Shown here piece after piece: positions 1 through 8,705 of a stretch of DNA of 64,000 nt (positions are counted from its first letter, which is position 1; every line of letters starts with the position of its first letter). The notes beneath the pieces are model-generated. The model was not told the origin of the DNA and made no database searches. It saw only the letters and a program-made list of their open reading frames with translations. Origin of the DNA: JBFMDN01 sp040753915 (GTDB lineage Bacteria; Desulfobacterota; Desulfomonilia; Desulfomonilales; Desulfomonilaceae); the NCBI GenBank assembly GCA_040753915.1, contig JBFMDN010000011.1:1-64000 (forward strand), in the 5' to 3' direction. The position numbers were made by a program, and so were the translations under genes.

Positions 1-339
1 CGGGCTTTTGACGGACCTCAAGGACAGCCTGTTCCGGAGATTCAACCGTTTTCAGGGAAATCCTGCTTCCCTGAGAACCCTAGTTCCTTACTTCGCTTAG
101 GCGTTAATGCCTATGCCGGTTACTATAGCTACGGCTAGACGGGTCCCTTGGAAGTTTTCGAAGTTTGCCTTCACAGATTTGCGACCGCATAGGACGGCCT
201 TTACGGCCCGGGCGGACTGACCCGATGGGACTCCTTTTTCCTGGCTCCTGGCCTGCGCTTTCGGGGATGCGCGGCCCGCGGAAGGGTCCGGAAGGTCAGG
301 CGTGCGCGACCCGAGGAAGGGCGCAGGAAGGTCAGCGCG
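1..339. other. left edge, possible 3' end of an unknown gene
   Basis: Two plus-strand frames are open at the left edge: frame 1 runs to a stop near 138 and frame 2 to a stop near 100. Either could be the tail of a truncated gene and I cannot choose. From about 240 to 339 the sequence is GC-rich with an imperfectly repeated GAAGGTCAG word. No RNA or clear gene was seen. Confidence 0.2.
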
Positions 340-960
340 CTAATCCTCGAACGACAGTCGGGGCTTGCCGAAATATCGCCACAAAACAACATCCAGACAT
401 CGAGACATATTCCCAGAGAAATGCGCTTGCGCCTCGCTTTCCAGGCGCTCGAAGAGATTTGAATCGACACGAGCCCGCAAGTCGCTCTTGCTCCCGGCAA
501 ACTTCTTTCCGGCCTCTCCCACTTTGGGGGGAACAGGGGGCATGTCAACCTTGTCGACTGTGACCCCTTGAGCGGTTACGGCTTCACTGAAGCGTTTTTC
601 TATCAAAGTAGTCAACCTGGCCTCCAGAGATTGCAACATGCTTTCGACTTCACGTTTGTCAACGTTGTCATACTTATCATCGGATTCTTGACGCACATTT
701 GCTTGGTCAAGCTTGTCAACCTTGGCGCGGCCCGGCAACCCCTCACGCATGTGCTTCTTGATGAACCGTGTAAGTCCCAAAGGTCCGGCCACGTCATAGT
801 GCCACTGCCCTCCCGATGGGGTCTTCATCCCGCGGCGGTCAAGCTCTTTGGCCAGTCGTGCCGCCTCGCCGTGTTCGCCTGTATAGCCAATTTCCAGTGC
901 GACGCGGCGAACCTTTTCGACTGTCTGTGCTACCAGCTCCGGATCGGCTTTCTTTGGCAT
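340..960 (-). CDS. hypothetical protein with possible ribbon-helix-helix C-terminus
   Basis: 206 residues. The ATG at 960 has a strong GGGGGGAG ribosome site and lies 11 nt after the stop of the preceding small ORF. The last ~45 residues (around RARVDSNLFERLESEAQAHF) look like a short basic strand followed by two helices, as in MetJ/Arc ribbon-helix-helix DNA-binding proteins; that is a fold guess. Residues 1-80 are charged, and the middle is rich in KVD/VDK steps encoded by repeated GTTGAC words. It is the third gene of a minus-strand set behind a serine recombinase, so a role in controlling or maintaining that mobile unit is plausible but unproven. No family was recognised. Confidence 0.7.
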   Translation of the reverse strand: MPKKADPELVAQTVEKVRRVALEIGYTGEHGEAARLAKELDRRGMKTPSGGQWHYDVAGPLGLTRFIKKHMREGLPGRAKVDKLDQANVRQESDDKYDNVDKREVESMLQSLEARLTTLIEKRFSEAVTAQGVTVDKVDMPPVPPKVGEAGKKFAGSKSDLRARVDSNLFERLESEAQAHFSGNMSRCLDVVLWRYFGKPRLSFED

Positions 961-971
961 TTCTCCCCCCC

Positions 972-1148
972 CTAATCTTCCAGCATGGCCTGCTCTTGCA
1001 GCTCGGTCATCAGGCGTCCCACACGCTCGGGATCTTGCTGTTCCAGGTCGTAGAGAAGAGCTTGAGCCACCGGATCGCTCTCCAGTGATTCAATCTCCTC
1101 AGCCAGATTGTTCCACTGTCTCTCGCGGCCTTTCGTGCTAATTGCCAT
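972..1148 (-). CDS. small hypothetical protein, 58 aa, overlaps recombinase end
   Basis: An ORF of 58 codons starting at ATG 1148 and ending at TAG 972. The product is acidic and helical (EEIESLESDP, YDLEQQDPERVGRLMTEL). It begins inside the 3' part of the recombinase reading frame and stops 11 nt before the next gene's ATG, which fits translational coupling. No domain was recognised. An alternative reading is that it is the frameshifted C-terminus of the recombinase, since the frame switch near 1120 would give a longer protein. Confidence 0.5.
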   Translation of the reverse strand: MAISTKGRERQWNNLAEEIESLESDPVAQALLYDLEQQDPERVGRLMTELQEQAMLED

Positions 1149-1830
1149 GTCTCTTTGACTCCAAAAGGTTTTCCTGCCCGATTCCTGAATCCGTTGATAT
1201 CGAGGTACTTAGCCATGCCCCGGATCGAATAGCCCGCAGTCCTCAGCTCCTGAATCTTCGCGATTGCGGCCTGCTCTCCGTCAACTTTGACAAGGTTACC
1301 TCGCTGTCGACCGCGTACCCGTAGGGAACGTGTCTACTGATGCGCTCTCCCTTGTCTCGCTTCACGGCCAGAGCGCTGCGGGTCCGCTCTGCAATCACTT
1401 CGCGTTCCCACTGTGACATCGCTGACAGGATGTTATAGAAGAGACGGCCCGACGTGCTCCCGGTGTCCAGGCGTTCGGTGATAGAGTGCAAGGCCACGCC
1501 CTTTTTCTGTAGCAGGTCAGCGATTTCCACGGCTTCTTTGACATTCCTGGCAAGCCTATCAAGCTTCAGGATAACAACGTTGTCAACTTTGCCAGGCTTG
1601 ACGAGCGCGAGTACGCGTTGAATTCCTGGACGGCCCGCAATACTCTTTCCGGAGAAGCCCGCATCCTCAATGATCTCGATCAATCTCATGTCGTGAAGCT
1701 CACAGTAGGCCATGATTTTCTTGCGCTGCGCTTCCAGGGAATAGCCTTCTTCCACCTGCCCCGGCGTGCTGACCCTCGCACATCCTACCGTCCTCTCGCC
1801 CCTTCTTTCCATCTCAACAACCTCGATCAT
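1010..1830 (-). pseudogene. serine recombinase (resolvase/invertase type), frameshifted
   Basis: Serine recombinases cut and rejoin DNA at specific sites through a serine-DNA bond. The N-terminal resolvase domain is clear: residues 13-27 contain GCARVSTPGQVEEG with the catalytic serine, followed by LKLDRLARN and the usual SAMSQWEREVIAERT helix. The frame ends early at 1243, but the neighbouring frame continues as NLVKVDGEQ..SIRGMAKYLDINGF and on to 1010, the expected recombinase-domain sequence. One missing base near 1295-1300 (GAGGTAAC where GAG-GGT-AAC fits) accounts for the break. The start at 1830 has AGGTTC upstream. Either a real inactivating mutation or a sequencing error; inactive as written. 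Confidence 0.85.
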
Positions 1831-2066
1831 TGAACCTGGTCAATGTTGACATACTTGGCTGTCCCTGTCAAGCGAAATTTGTCAACGTTGTTTTTTGCAG
1901 AAACTCGCTTCCTTCCTTGCTTTATCACCCTTGTCAACGTTGGCGGTGTTGTTCAACCGTTCCCCTGGCAAACAGAAACGGGGTCCGATTCGTGGTACCC
2001 GAGAGTAGGGACCCCTCTTTCGGCACTCGCCCAAGAGTAGGTACGTACTCGCTGTCAACGTTGACA

Positions 2067-2631
2067 TGTCTGACAAGGGTCCCCAGATCGGGCCTCGTGG
2101 AAGGTGCCACGTCCCAAATCCCAGGAAGGCATGACTATGTATTACCCCGCCAGCCGCGAGGGTGAGTTCACGTCCCCATCTCTCTTTTTCTCTGGCTGAG
2201 GGGATTAGCTCGCTATTTCGGTCTGTTACGGCTGGATCACCGAGTTCGCCGCACCTAATAATCTTCTGTGCCTATAACTTTGTGCTTGACAAGGGAGTCT
2301 GGAAGCCTTCTTTGTACTCTTGAGGCCTTTGGAAACGCTACAGAAGCTTGCATCGCTCATGGGGCGGAATCGTCTCTTGAAAGTTGAAGCTCGTCGGTCT
2401 CCGCCATGCTCACTCCTGGCAGTCTATGGATTTGCCGCAAACCCCTCGATGGGTGCCGCGCTTTATGACTTTCGATAGGTGTTTGTAAATATTACTTGTT
2501 CTCCGAGACCTCCCGTGCGTGAACCGTGTGTGCAGCACAAAGTCGAGCAAGGGGGTCTCGGATGCAGGAGAAGATAGAGGAAGCGTGGCGTGAATTCAAT
2601 GCGATTCTCGACTACGTCCTCCATGGGGCGA
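2067..2631. other. non-coding stretch upstream of recombinase unit
   Basis: No convincing gene on either strand. A nine-base inverted repeat, TCCGAGACC at 2502-2510 and GGTCTCGGA at 2554-2562, spaced by 43 bases, may be the edge of an old insertion. Otherwise nothing was recognised. Confidence 0.4.
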
Positions 2632-3430
2632 TCAGCCCGAGAGATTCACGAGGTGGAAGAAGGCATTTATCGGATGCTTCTGCGGTTGGGGCGAATACTT
2701 TTGGAGCCCAAGAAACGGGGCTGGCCTCAGCAGCTCGCACACCTCCACATCTTCGCTCCCGACCGGTTCACCGCATTTCTCCAATTCCGTAAATTCGAAG
2801 AAATCCCTCACCAACTTATGTGTGCTCCTCGCGACCACCACCGTTCCCGGCTTCATGGCGCTCCGGACCTTCGGAATGAGCTCTTCCACATCCTCCAGGT
2901 CTTCGGAGCTTATCTCCGCTTCGCTCGACAGCGACCCCGAGAGCACAACCCCCGAGACAAGCCCTATTCGTGGCTGGAGTTCCACCTCCTCCTCTTCTCT
3001 CAGTTTCTTTGAGTAATTGGCGAACCGTGCCGAGATAGACAGTGCTGCATCGCATGCCCTCCGAGCATGATCCTCATGGGCGAAGGGGGGCCCCAAACAC
3101 GGCCTTGGCAGTCCCGCCACTCGTTAGGGTCATAGTCCCACGGTACAGGCCTACCTCGTCGCACAAGATTTCATGGCAACGGGCCATGATGCGATACTGT
3201 TCTTCGGACGTGAGCTTTTCTGACGGGGAAGAGTAGTCTACAATATCCGCCACCAGAATCGTGACATACTTGCGTTCACCTTCATGGGCGCGCTCAAAGG
3301 TCAGAACCTTGTCTCCAATGAATCTTGGTGCAGCCCCCGGCGCCGGACACCGGGTAACGGTTTCTTGCAAGGGGTTTGAATCAATTTCGGCTTCACGGTC
3401 AGGGAAGAATTTGTCGACTCCGTCGACCAT
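2632..3430 (-). pseudogene. class III adenylate/guanylate cyclase, frameshifted and active-site degenerate
   Basis: The first part, beginning near 3430 and possibly upstream with a worn zinc-ribbon (RADCGS), has the class III cyclase opening ERKYVTILVADIVDY with the first metal aspartate. The second part continues as FAHEDHARRACDAALSI and then RIGLVSGVVLSGS, ending at 2632. The two parts are in different frames; an extra base in the G6 run at 3085-3090 (C6 on the coding strand) explains it. The usual LGDG motif with the second metal aspartate reads TSGG, so the protein would probably be inactive even without the frameshift. The ATPase and TPR regions often fused to such cyclases are absent. 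Confidence 0.75.
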
Positions 3431-3570
3431 GCTTCCGCAGTCGGCGCGAAGCCCCTTGCCTTGCAGCCGATGCTGCTGTCCCGTGCCCCCCTCCGACCCT
3501 TTTGCGATTTCATGCCTCCCCCCGAGCTGCCTAACAATGCGGAAATAGCACTACCGAGCCAACGCGCAAT

Positions 3571-3894
3571 CTACAGCGTGTCTCCAAATTGAGTTGTCAG
3601 GCTATGGTTCACGACTGCTTGAGCTGCAACTTCAAGCATGGTACCGTCGTGTTTCTGGACGCTTTTCCGAGCTTTGTCCGAATCCCACGAGGACCTGAAT
3701 CCGTGGAGCTCGAAAAAATCATGTTTCGTCATGATCCGAACCTCTGCATTGTCAATTCCGATCCGAAACCTTTCGCCATCACGCAAAGATAACTGCCAAC
3801 GCAAGAATCGCTCGAGACGGCCCCACGCAAGAGCACGGCTCATCTGGGCCACGCTTTGCAGCAGAAAATCGCAGCGCACGTCGGACTCCGTCAC
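3571..3894 (-). CDS. hypothetical protein, 107 aa
   Basis: An ORF from GTG 3894 to 3571. The sequence contains basic segments (WGRLERFLRWQLSLRDGERFRIG) and no domain that I know. It stands alone between a broken cyclase and a VOC gene, both on the same strand, and has no strong ribosome site. It could be a real small protein or part of a decayed gene. Confidence 0.35.
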   Translation of the reverse strand: MTESDVRCDFLLQSVAQMSRALAWGRLERFLRWQLSLRDGERFRIGIDNAEVRIMTKHDFFELHGFRSSWDSDKARKSVQKHDGTMLEVAAQAVVNHSLTTQFGDTL

Positions 3895-3954
3895 ACAACA
3901 GTGAGCAGGATCGGTCAGCGTGGAGAGAAAACAGCAAAAAACAAGACCTGACCT

Positions 3955-4368
3955 CTAAGCGTCGATGAGCTCCGTGAGGACTCCATTAAGCTTCTTCGGA
4001 GCTATGAAAGCGAATTCATAGTTGCGGAAGGGCCGAGCCTTTTCTCCACGGGAGTCGGGAATAAAGGGGTATCCTTTGGCTTCCAGCTCTGCTATGGCTT
4101 CACGGGTATTGTCCACACCGAAGCTAATGAGCATGATGCCTTCGCCGCGCTTCGCGATAAACTTTGCCACATCACCGTCCGGGCTCGTGGATTCCATGAG
4201 CTCGAACCCCACCTCTCCGACCCAGTACCGGGCCACTCGGATCTTTTCACGTTCGTCGACGTACGCATCGTCAGGGGAGGTCTTTCCCAACAGCGGCTCC
4301 CAGGTCTTGCGAGCCTCGTCCAGGTTTTTCACCGCAACGCAGATATGGTCAACCTTGTTCACCTTCAT
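3955..4368 (-). CDS. VOC-family protein, methylmalonyl-CoA epimerase-like
   Basis: 137 residues from the ATG at 4368, chosen because AAAGGAA lies just upstream; the frame extends 16 codons further without a better start. The fold is the vicinal-oxygen-chelate type with two beta-alpha-beta-beta-beta halves. KVNKVDHICVAVKNLDEA at the N-terminus supplies the first metal histidine, GFELMEST the first-half glutamate, and GVLTELID the last glutamate. Methylmalonyl-CoA epimerases normally have a histidine in a HHIAF-like strand of the second half; here the strand reads GIMLISFGVDN, so one ligand is missing. It may bind metal differently or act on another substrate. No operon partner is seen. Confidence 0.75.
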   Translation of the reverse strand: MKVNKVDHICVAVKNLDEARKTWEPLLGKTSPDDAYVDEREKIRVARYWVGEVGFELMESTSPDGDVAKFIAKRGEGIMLISFGVDNTREAIAELEAKGYPFIPDSRGEKARPFRNYEFAFIAPKKLNGVLTELIDA

Positions 4369-4638
4369 TCCGTATTCCTTTGGTTGCTGTAAAGCGTTCA
4401 AGAATACCGTGGCCACAGAAAAGAATTATGCCGCCCCAGGGACGAAGTCGCAAGTTCACTAATGGTGATTCGCTCGCTTGTCGAAAAAAGGCAGCCCAAA
4501 ACCAATTCCTGACCCCGCGTACTGCTTGGTCCCCGGCAGTTTCTGTGCCATAGTGCCAAAATTATGGCATGTCACTGTAGCTGCTCGGCTGTCCGGCCCC
4601 GAGACGGCCCATCGGGGCTTCGGGCCAGGATTTCGGCG

Positions 4639-5649
4639 ATGATCGGTAAGTACCTCGGACATCTTGCTCACGACGATCCCTTGTACGGGTATCTCAGAGA
4701 GTATATCGTTCCTCAGCTCGGAGTCACTTCCGATAGCGTCACCTTCCGCGTCTTTCAACCCCTCCGTTCACACCATGTATTCCTGTATGAGGAAGAGCGT
4801 AGCAGAACGCGAATTGTTGGCAAGTTCTATCTGACCGGCCGCAAGCCGATCCTGCACGCGGTGAAAACGGGAGAGACGGAGTACAACAACCTCATTTTTC
4901 TACGCAGCCTGGGCTTTGATTCTCTGCCCCATTACGTGGTCAAGCCTTTGGGGTTCAACCCTGACATCGGCTGTGTGCTCCTGACAGAATACCTTCAGAG
5001 CGATCTTCTCTGTGCCGTGATCATCGACGCCATTCGGTTGGGCAGGAGCGACCGTCTGTACCGCAAACTTTCCGCTCTGGGGTATTTTCTGGCTACAATG
5101 CACAACCGGACGGCAGGTGACGTGCCGGTCAACTTCAACGACAGCCATGAATATATGGGGAAGTTAGTTAATTCGCTAATTGAAAAGCGTGGTATGGGGC
5201 ACGCTCATTCACATGAGCTGTACCGCCTGCGTGAGGCCTGGCGACACCAGGGATGCATGTGGGAGGACCGGGCGGTATTGGTCCACGGCGATGTAACCCC
5301 ATCCAACTTTCTGTTCGGCAGGCGCCAAGATGTCATGGCCATAGACCTGGAACGGATGAAATGGGCGGACCGAGTATTCGACCTAGGCAGGCTTTGTGGC
5401 GAGCTCAAACACTTTTTCTTCCAGGCCAAGGACGACCCTCACGCAGCAGAACCGTTTATCGGGCATTTTCTCTGGGAATATTGCTGCCATTTTCCTGATC
5501 GCATGAGCGCCTTCAGGGCCATCACTCGGCGAATTCCCTTCTATATGGGGATCACACTGCTGCGGATTGCGCGCAATTCCTGGATCGACCACGATTACCG
5601 CTGGCGCCTCGTGCGGGAGGCGGAGCAGATTTTGAGGGCACTGCCATGA
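4639..5649 (+). CDS. aminoglycoside phosphotransferase (APH)-fold kinase
   Basis: 336 residues from ATG 4639, preceded by CCAGGATTTCGGCG; an upstream ATG at 4564 has no ribosome site. The protein has the APH/choline-kinase fold: catalytic loop HGDVTPSN at residues 216-223 and metal motif IDLE at 235-238, followed by the RVFDLGRL helix. The family phosphorylates small molecules such as sugars, choline or antibiotics; the substrate cannot be read from the sequence. Its stop overlaps the start of a HAD phosphatase-fold gene by four bases (ATGA), so a kinase and a hydrolase are made together, possibly acting on the same sugar or alcohol. Confidence 0.85.
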   Translation: MIGKYLGHLAHDDPLYGYLREYIVPQLGVTSDSVTFRVFQPLRSHHVFLYEEERSRTRIVGKFYLTGRKPILHAVKTGETEYNNLIFLRSLGFDSLPHYVVKPLGFNPDIGCVLLTEYLQSDLLCAVIIDAIRLGRSDRLYRKLSALGYFLATMHNRTAGDVPVNFNDSHEYMGKLVNSLIEKRGMGHAHSHELYRLREAWRHQGCMWEDRAVLVHGDVTPSNFLFGRRQDVMAIDLERMKWADRVFDLGRLCGELKHFFFQAKDDPHAAEPFIGHFLWEYCCHFPDRMSAFRAITRRIPFYMGITLLRIARNSWIDHDYRWRLVREAEQILRALP

Positions 5650-6392
5650 ACATTGACGCGATCCTTTTCGACATCAACGGAACGCTCATCGATATCCACA
5701 CCGATGAGGGACATGAGGAAGTCTACAGGGGCATCAGCCATTTTCTGGCCTACCAGGGGATATTTGTGGACCGGTGGCAACTGCGCGACGAGTATTTCAG
5801 GATTATGGACGAGCAGCGGAGAGCAAGCGGTGAGGCCTTCCCCGAGTTCGACGCGGTGCAGCTTTGGGGGGAGTTCCTCAGACGCAGACCGGAAGCATCC
5901 CGTGAGTTGCCTCCAGAGAAGCTGCGGTGGCTGCCTGTTTTTCTTGCGGAGATGTATCGGGGCATCTCCCGCTTCCGCTTGCAGCTCTATCCTGACGTCA
6001 AGAACGTACTGGAGGAGCTGCTGCCGTGCTTCAAACTGGCCGCCATTTCCGATGCTCAGAGCGCCTGGGCGCTGCCGGAATTGCGGGAGGTAGGCATCGA
6101 AGCCTACCTGAAGCCTATCGTCGTCTCTAGTGACCTCGGCTTCAGAAAGCCGGACAAACGAATCTTCGAGGCTGCGTTGAGTGGGCTCGACCTTCCCTCG
6201 GAGAATGTCCTTTTCGTAGGCAACGACATGTACCGGGACATCTACGGAGCCAAGCAGCTCGGCATGAAGACCGTGTTCTTCTCATCAAACCAGGGGAGAA
6301 AAACCGCCAAAGGAGTGGAGCCCGATTACATCATCTACCAGTTCGCTGAGCTTCGGCAGGCCATAGCCTTTTTCCGTTCACGTTCAAAATAG
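5646..6392 (+). CDS. HAD-superfamily hydrolase, DxN variant
   Basis: 248 residues, starting in the ATGA overlap with the APH-fold kinase. HAD motifs are in order: motif I ILFDINGTLID (nucleophile Asp9), motif II in AISDAQS, motif III lysine in GFRKPDKRIF, and motif IV VLFVGNDMYRDI. The overall pattern (cap after motif I, GNDxxxD near the end) resembles phosphoglycolate phosphatase and haloacid dehalogenase relatives. The residue two after the nucleophile is Asn11, where phosphatases have the acid-base Asp. That could mean slow or altered chemistry. Translational coupling to the kinase suggests a shared pathway. Confidence 0.85.
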   Translation: MNIDAILFDINGTLIDIHTDEGHEEVYRGISHFLAYQGIFVDRWQLRDEYFRIMDEQRRASGEAFPEFDAVQLWGEFLRRRPEASRELPPEKLRWLPVFLAEMYRGISRFRLQLYPDVKNVLEELLPCFKLAAISDAQSAWALPELREVGIEAYLKPIVVSSDLGFRKPDKRIFEAALSGLDLPSENVLFVGNDMYRDIYGAKQLGMKTVFFSSNQGRKTAKGVEPDYIIYQFAELRQAIAFFRSRSK

Positions 6393-6498
6393 TGCCGCTC
6401 GAGTCTGATCAAAGCAGGGAAGCCCCTCGCCGCCATCTGAAAGATCTTTCGGGCTTTCTGGTCTGTGAAAGACCGTGATCAGACCAGTGCCACGCGCC

Positions 6499-8391
6499 CT
6501 AAGCCTTTCTCTCAGCAATGAACGCGAGCCGCGCTGAGGACAAGACAACAAGGACCGACCCAATGTTGTGAACGATCGCCCCCATGATCGGAGAGAGGAG
6601 TCCCCAACCCCCTGCCAGAACGGCCACCGCATTGAAGATCATTCCGAACGCGACATTCCATTTGATCGTCACAAGGGTCTTTCTGCCCAGGGATATGAGG
6701 AAAGGAATCTTGGAAATGTCGTCGTTCATCAGAGCCACGTCAGCAGTTTCCAAAGCCACATCCGTGCCGGCAGCACCCATGGCGACACCCACGTTGGCGG
6801 TGGCGAGGGCAGGGGCATCGTTGATGCCATCACCCACGAAAATTACCGTCTTGCCCGCACCCTGGAAGTCCCTGATGACTTGAATCTTGTCCTGGGGCCT
6901 CTGATCTGCCCAGGCGTCCGTCAAGCCCGCCTCATCGGCCACTCGGCGGGCTGCTTTCTCATGATCTCCTGAAACCATGCCGACACATTCGATTCTCATT
7001 CCTTTCAATGTCAAAACCGTTTTTGGGGCCGAAGGTCGGACGGTATCCGAGACGGCGAGGACACCGAGCGGACGCCGATCCTCGTACACGACCAATGGGG
7101 TCACCCCCTTCTCCTTGAAATCCTCCACATGTTGGCGCAGGTGGAGAGGCAAGTGGATGCTGCCGCCCCCAAGGTACGCGCTCCCAACTTCGACCATCCT
7201 CCCATTGACACAAGCCCTTACCCCGAACCCAATTTCTGCTATCATGTCTTCGGCCTTGGAAAGGGTTACTTTGGCATAATGGGCTGCTTTGAGGACTGCA
7301 CGCGCCAAGGGATGGGTGCTGTTCTGCTCAACAGAAGCGGCACAAGCCAAGACGTCCATCATATCTACGCCATCAACCGAAATAATCGCGTTGATCCGAG
7401 GTTCGCCTTTCGTCAATGTCCCTGTCTTGTCAAACAGGACCACATTCGCTCGACCGGCTTCTTCGAGGAACCGGCCCCCTTTTACGAGGATGCCTGCCTT
7501 AGCCGCCCGACCTATGGCGGCAACAACGGCAGTGGGAGCAGCGAGTATGAGGGCGCACGGGCAACCAACAATCAGAACCGTGATGGCACGGGCTCCATCC
7601 CCAGTGAGCCACCAGGCAATGCCGGCACACAAGAGAATGCTCGGAGTGAACCAAGCGGCATACCTGTCGATGAGTCTCACGGTGGGCGGTTTGTAATTCT
7701 CGGCGGTTGAGACAAGCCTAATCATCCTTCCCAGAGTAGTATCTTCTCCAACGGCTGTTGCCTCAATTTCGATGACACCGTTTTGATTCAAGGTCCCGGC
7801 GTGAACAGGGCTGCCGATCGTCTTCTCCCGAGGAATGGATTCTCCGGTCATAGCGGATTCATCCACCGCGGTGGAGCCCGTCTTGATCATCCCGTCCACG
7901 GGTATTCGATCCCCCGGCTTTACGAGAAGGACGTCACCGACGTTTACCTGTGCCACGGGTTTGGTCAGCTCCTTTCCATCTACAAGAACAGTTGCCGTTT
8001 CCGGATGGATGTCGATGAGAGACTGGATGGCCTTATGTGCCGCGGCGGTCGTAACTTGTTCGATCAGTGACCCCAGCACCATGACGAAGCTTACCACTAC
8101 CGCAGTTAAGAGCTCCCCATGCAAGAGGCTGGCAATGATCGCAAGACTTACCAGCTCATCCACGTTGACCCTGCGCTGCAAGAGACCTTTGACCGCTCCC
8201 CATATGATGGGAAATCCGTTGATCAAGAGAGATGCCAGGATGAGAGTTTGTCCGAAATTCGTTGCCGACCCGTTTGCTTCATTCCACAGATGGCCGGCGA
8301 GGCCCAAAAGGCCGCCCACGGCTATTCTGTACATCTCTCGCGACCGTGCGAGCTCACGATAAACGCCCAGTTCAGCAAAGCGCCCTATCAT
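6499..8391 (-). CDS. heavy-metal-translocating P1B-type ATPase
   Basis: 630 residues. Integral membrane pump that exports a soft or transition metal at the cost of ATP. Seen: TGES at 182-185 (actuator), the metal-site motif CPC at 277-279, phosphorylation motif DKTGTLT from 321, an HP motif in STHPLARAV, GDGINDAPAL, and a last helix with HNIGSVLVVLSSARL. CPC with a terminal HN..S pattern is closer to Zn/Cd/Pb exporters than to copper ones. There is no N-terminal CxxC metal-binding domain. The gene lies 10 nt after a CsoR-type repressor gene, so metal-induced co-expression is likely. The repressor's Cys-His-Cys set suggests Cu(I) or Ni, so the metal is unsettled. Confidence 0.93.
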   Translation of the reverse strand: MIGRFAELGVYRELARSREMYRIAVGGLLGLAGHLWNEANGSATNFGQTLILASLLINGFPIIWGAVKGLLQRRVNVDELVSLAIIASLLHGELLTAVVVSFVMVLGSLIEQVTTAAAHKAIQSLIDIHPETATVLVDGKELTKPVAQVNVGDVLLVKPGDRIPVDGMIKTGSTAVDESAMTGESIPREKTIGSPVHAGTLNQNGVIEIEATAVGEDTTLGRMIRLVSTAENYKPPTVRLIDRYAAWFTPSILLCAGIAWWLTGDGARAITVLIVGCPCALILAAPTAVVAAIGRAAKAGILVKGGRFLEEAGRANVVLFDKTGTLTKGEPRINAIISVDGVDMMDVLACAASVEQNSTHPLARAVLKAAHYAKVTLSKAEDMIAEIGFGVRACVNGRMVEVGSAYLGGGSIHLPLHLRQHVEDFKEKGVTPLVVYEDRRPLGVLAVSDTVRPSAPKTVLTLKGMRIECVGMVSGDHEKAARRVADEAGLTDAWADQRPQDKIQVIRDFQGAGKTVIFVGDGINDAPALATANVGVAMGAAGTDVALETADVALMNDDISKIPFLISLGRKTLVTIKWNVAFGMIFNAVAVLAGGWGLLSPIMGAIVHNIGSVLVVLSSARLAFIAERKA

Positions 8392-8401
8392 AACTTGTCC
8401 T

Positions 8402-8677
8402 TCATTTGGTGAACTTGTAGAATATGTCGATCACTTGCTTGATCAACTCATCCTCGTTGATCTCGTTTCTTATGGCATCTGAAACGCAACCTTTCAGGTG
8501 ATCTTCGAGGATTACCATTCCCACGGATCGCAATGCACCCACGGCCGCAGCAATCTGTTTGAGCACATCGAGGCAGTCGCGATCATCCTCGACCATGTTT
8601 CTTATTCCACGGACTTGTCCTTCAATACGGCTTATTCGGTCCGCGACCTTCTTGTGATCTTCTCCGCACAGAGCCAT
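8402..8677 (-). CDS. csoR: CsoR/RcnR-family metal-sensing repressor
   Basis: 91 residues, all-helical DUF156 family; such proteins bind promoter DNA as tetramers and let go on binding metal. The signature RISRIEGQVRGIRNMVEDDR is complete. Likely ligands are the Cys in DRDCLDVL and the His and Cys in LEDHLKGC, the Cys-His-Cys set typical of CsoR (Cu) and also of the Ni sensor InrS; N-terminal CGEDH gives extra candidate ligands. Start at 8677 follows AGGAGA. It is the first gene of an operon with the P-type ATPase. Confidence 0.9.
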   Translation of the reverse strand: MALCGEDHKKVADRISRIEGQVRGIRNMVEDDRDCLDVLKQIAAAVGALRSVGMVILEDHLKGCVSDAIRNEINEDELIKQVIDIFYKFTK

Positions 8678-8705
8678 GTTGGAATCTCCTGAGGGCAGAG
8701 ATACT

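Larger units (their letters stand above)
544..2066. repeat. cluster of about ten GTCAAC/GTTGAC motifs
   Basis: The 6-mer GTCAAC or its complement occurs at 544, 611, 658, 715, 1280, 1582, 1845, 1881, 1933 and 2054, against roughly one expected by chance in this length. The fullest copy, 2053-2066, is the perfect palindrome TGTCAACGTTGACA. Copies at 656-670, 1839-1852, 1879-1890 and 1931-1942 match most of it. Four lie upstream of the recombinase gene and six inside the three genes of this unit. They could be binding sites for a protein of the element; the sites are observed, the role is inferred. Confidence 0.6.

Noticed and set aside
544..2066. The regularly recurring GTCAAC words as a CRISPR array
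   Set aside because: The repeats are only 6-14 bases, irregularly spaced and partly inside genes; there are no cas genes.
3085..3090. The G6 frameshift in the cyclase as pure sequencing error
   Set aside because: Homopolymer error cannot be excluded, but the active-site TSGG change supports decay, so I keep the pseudogene call.
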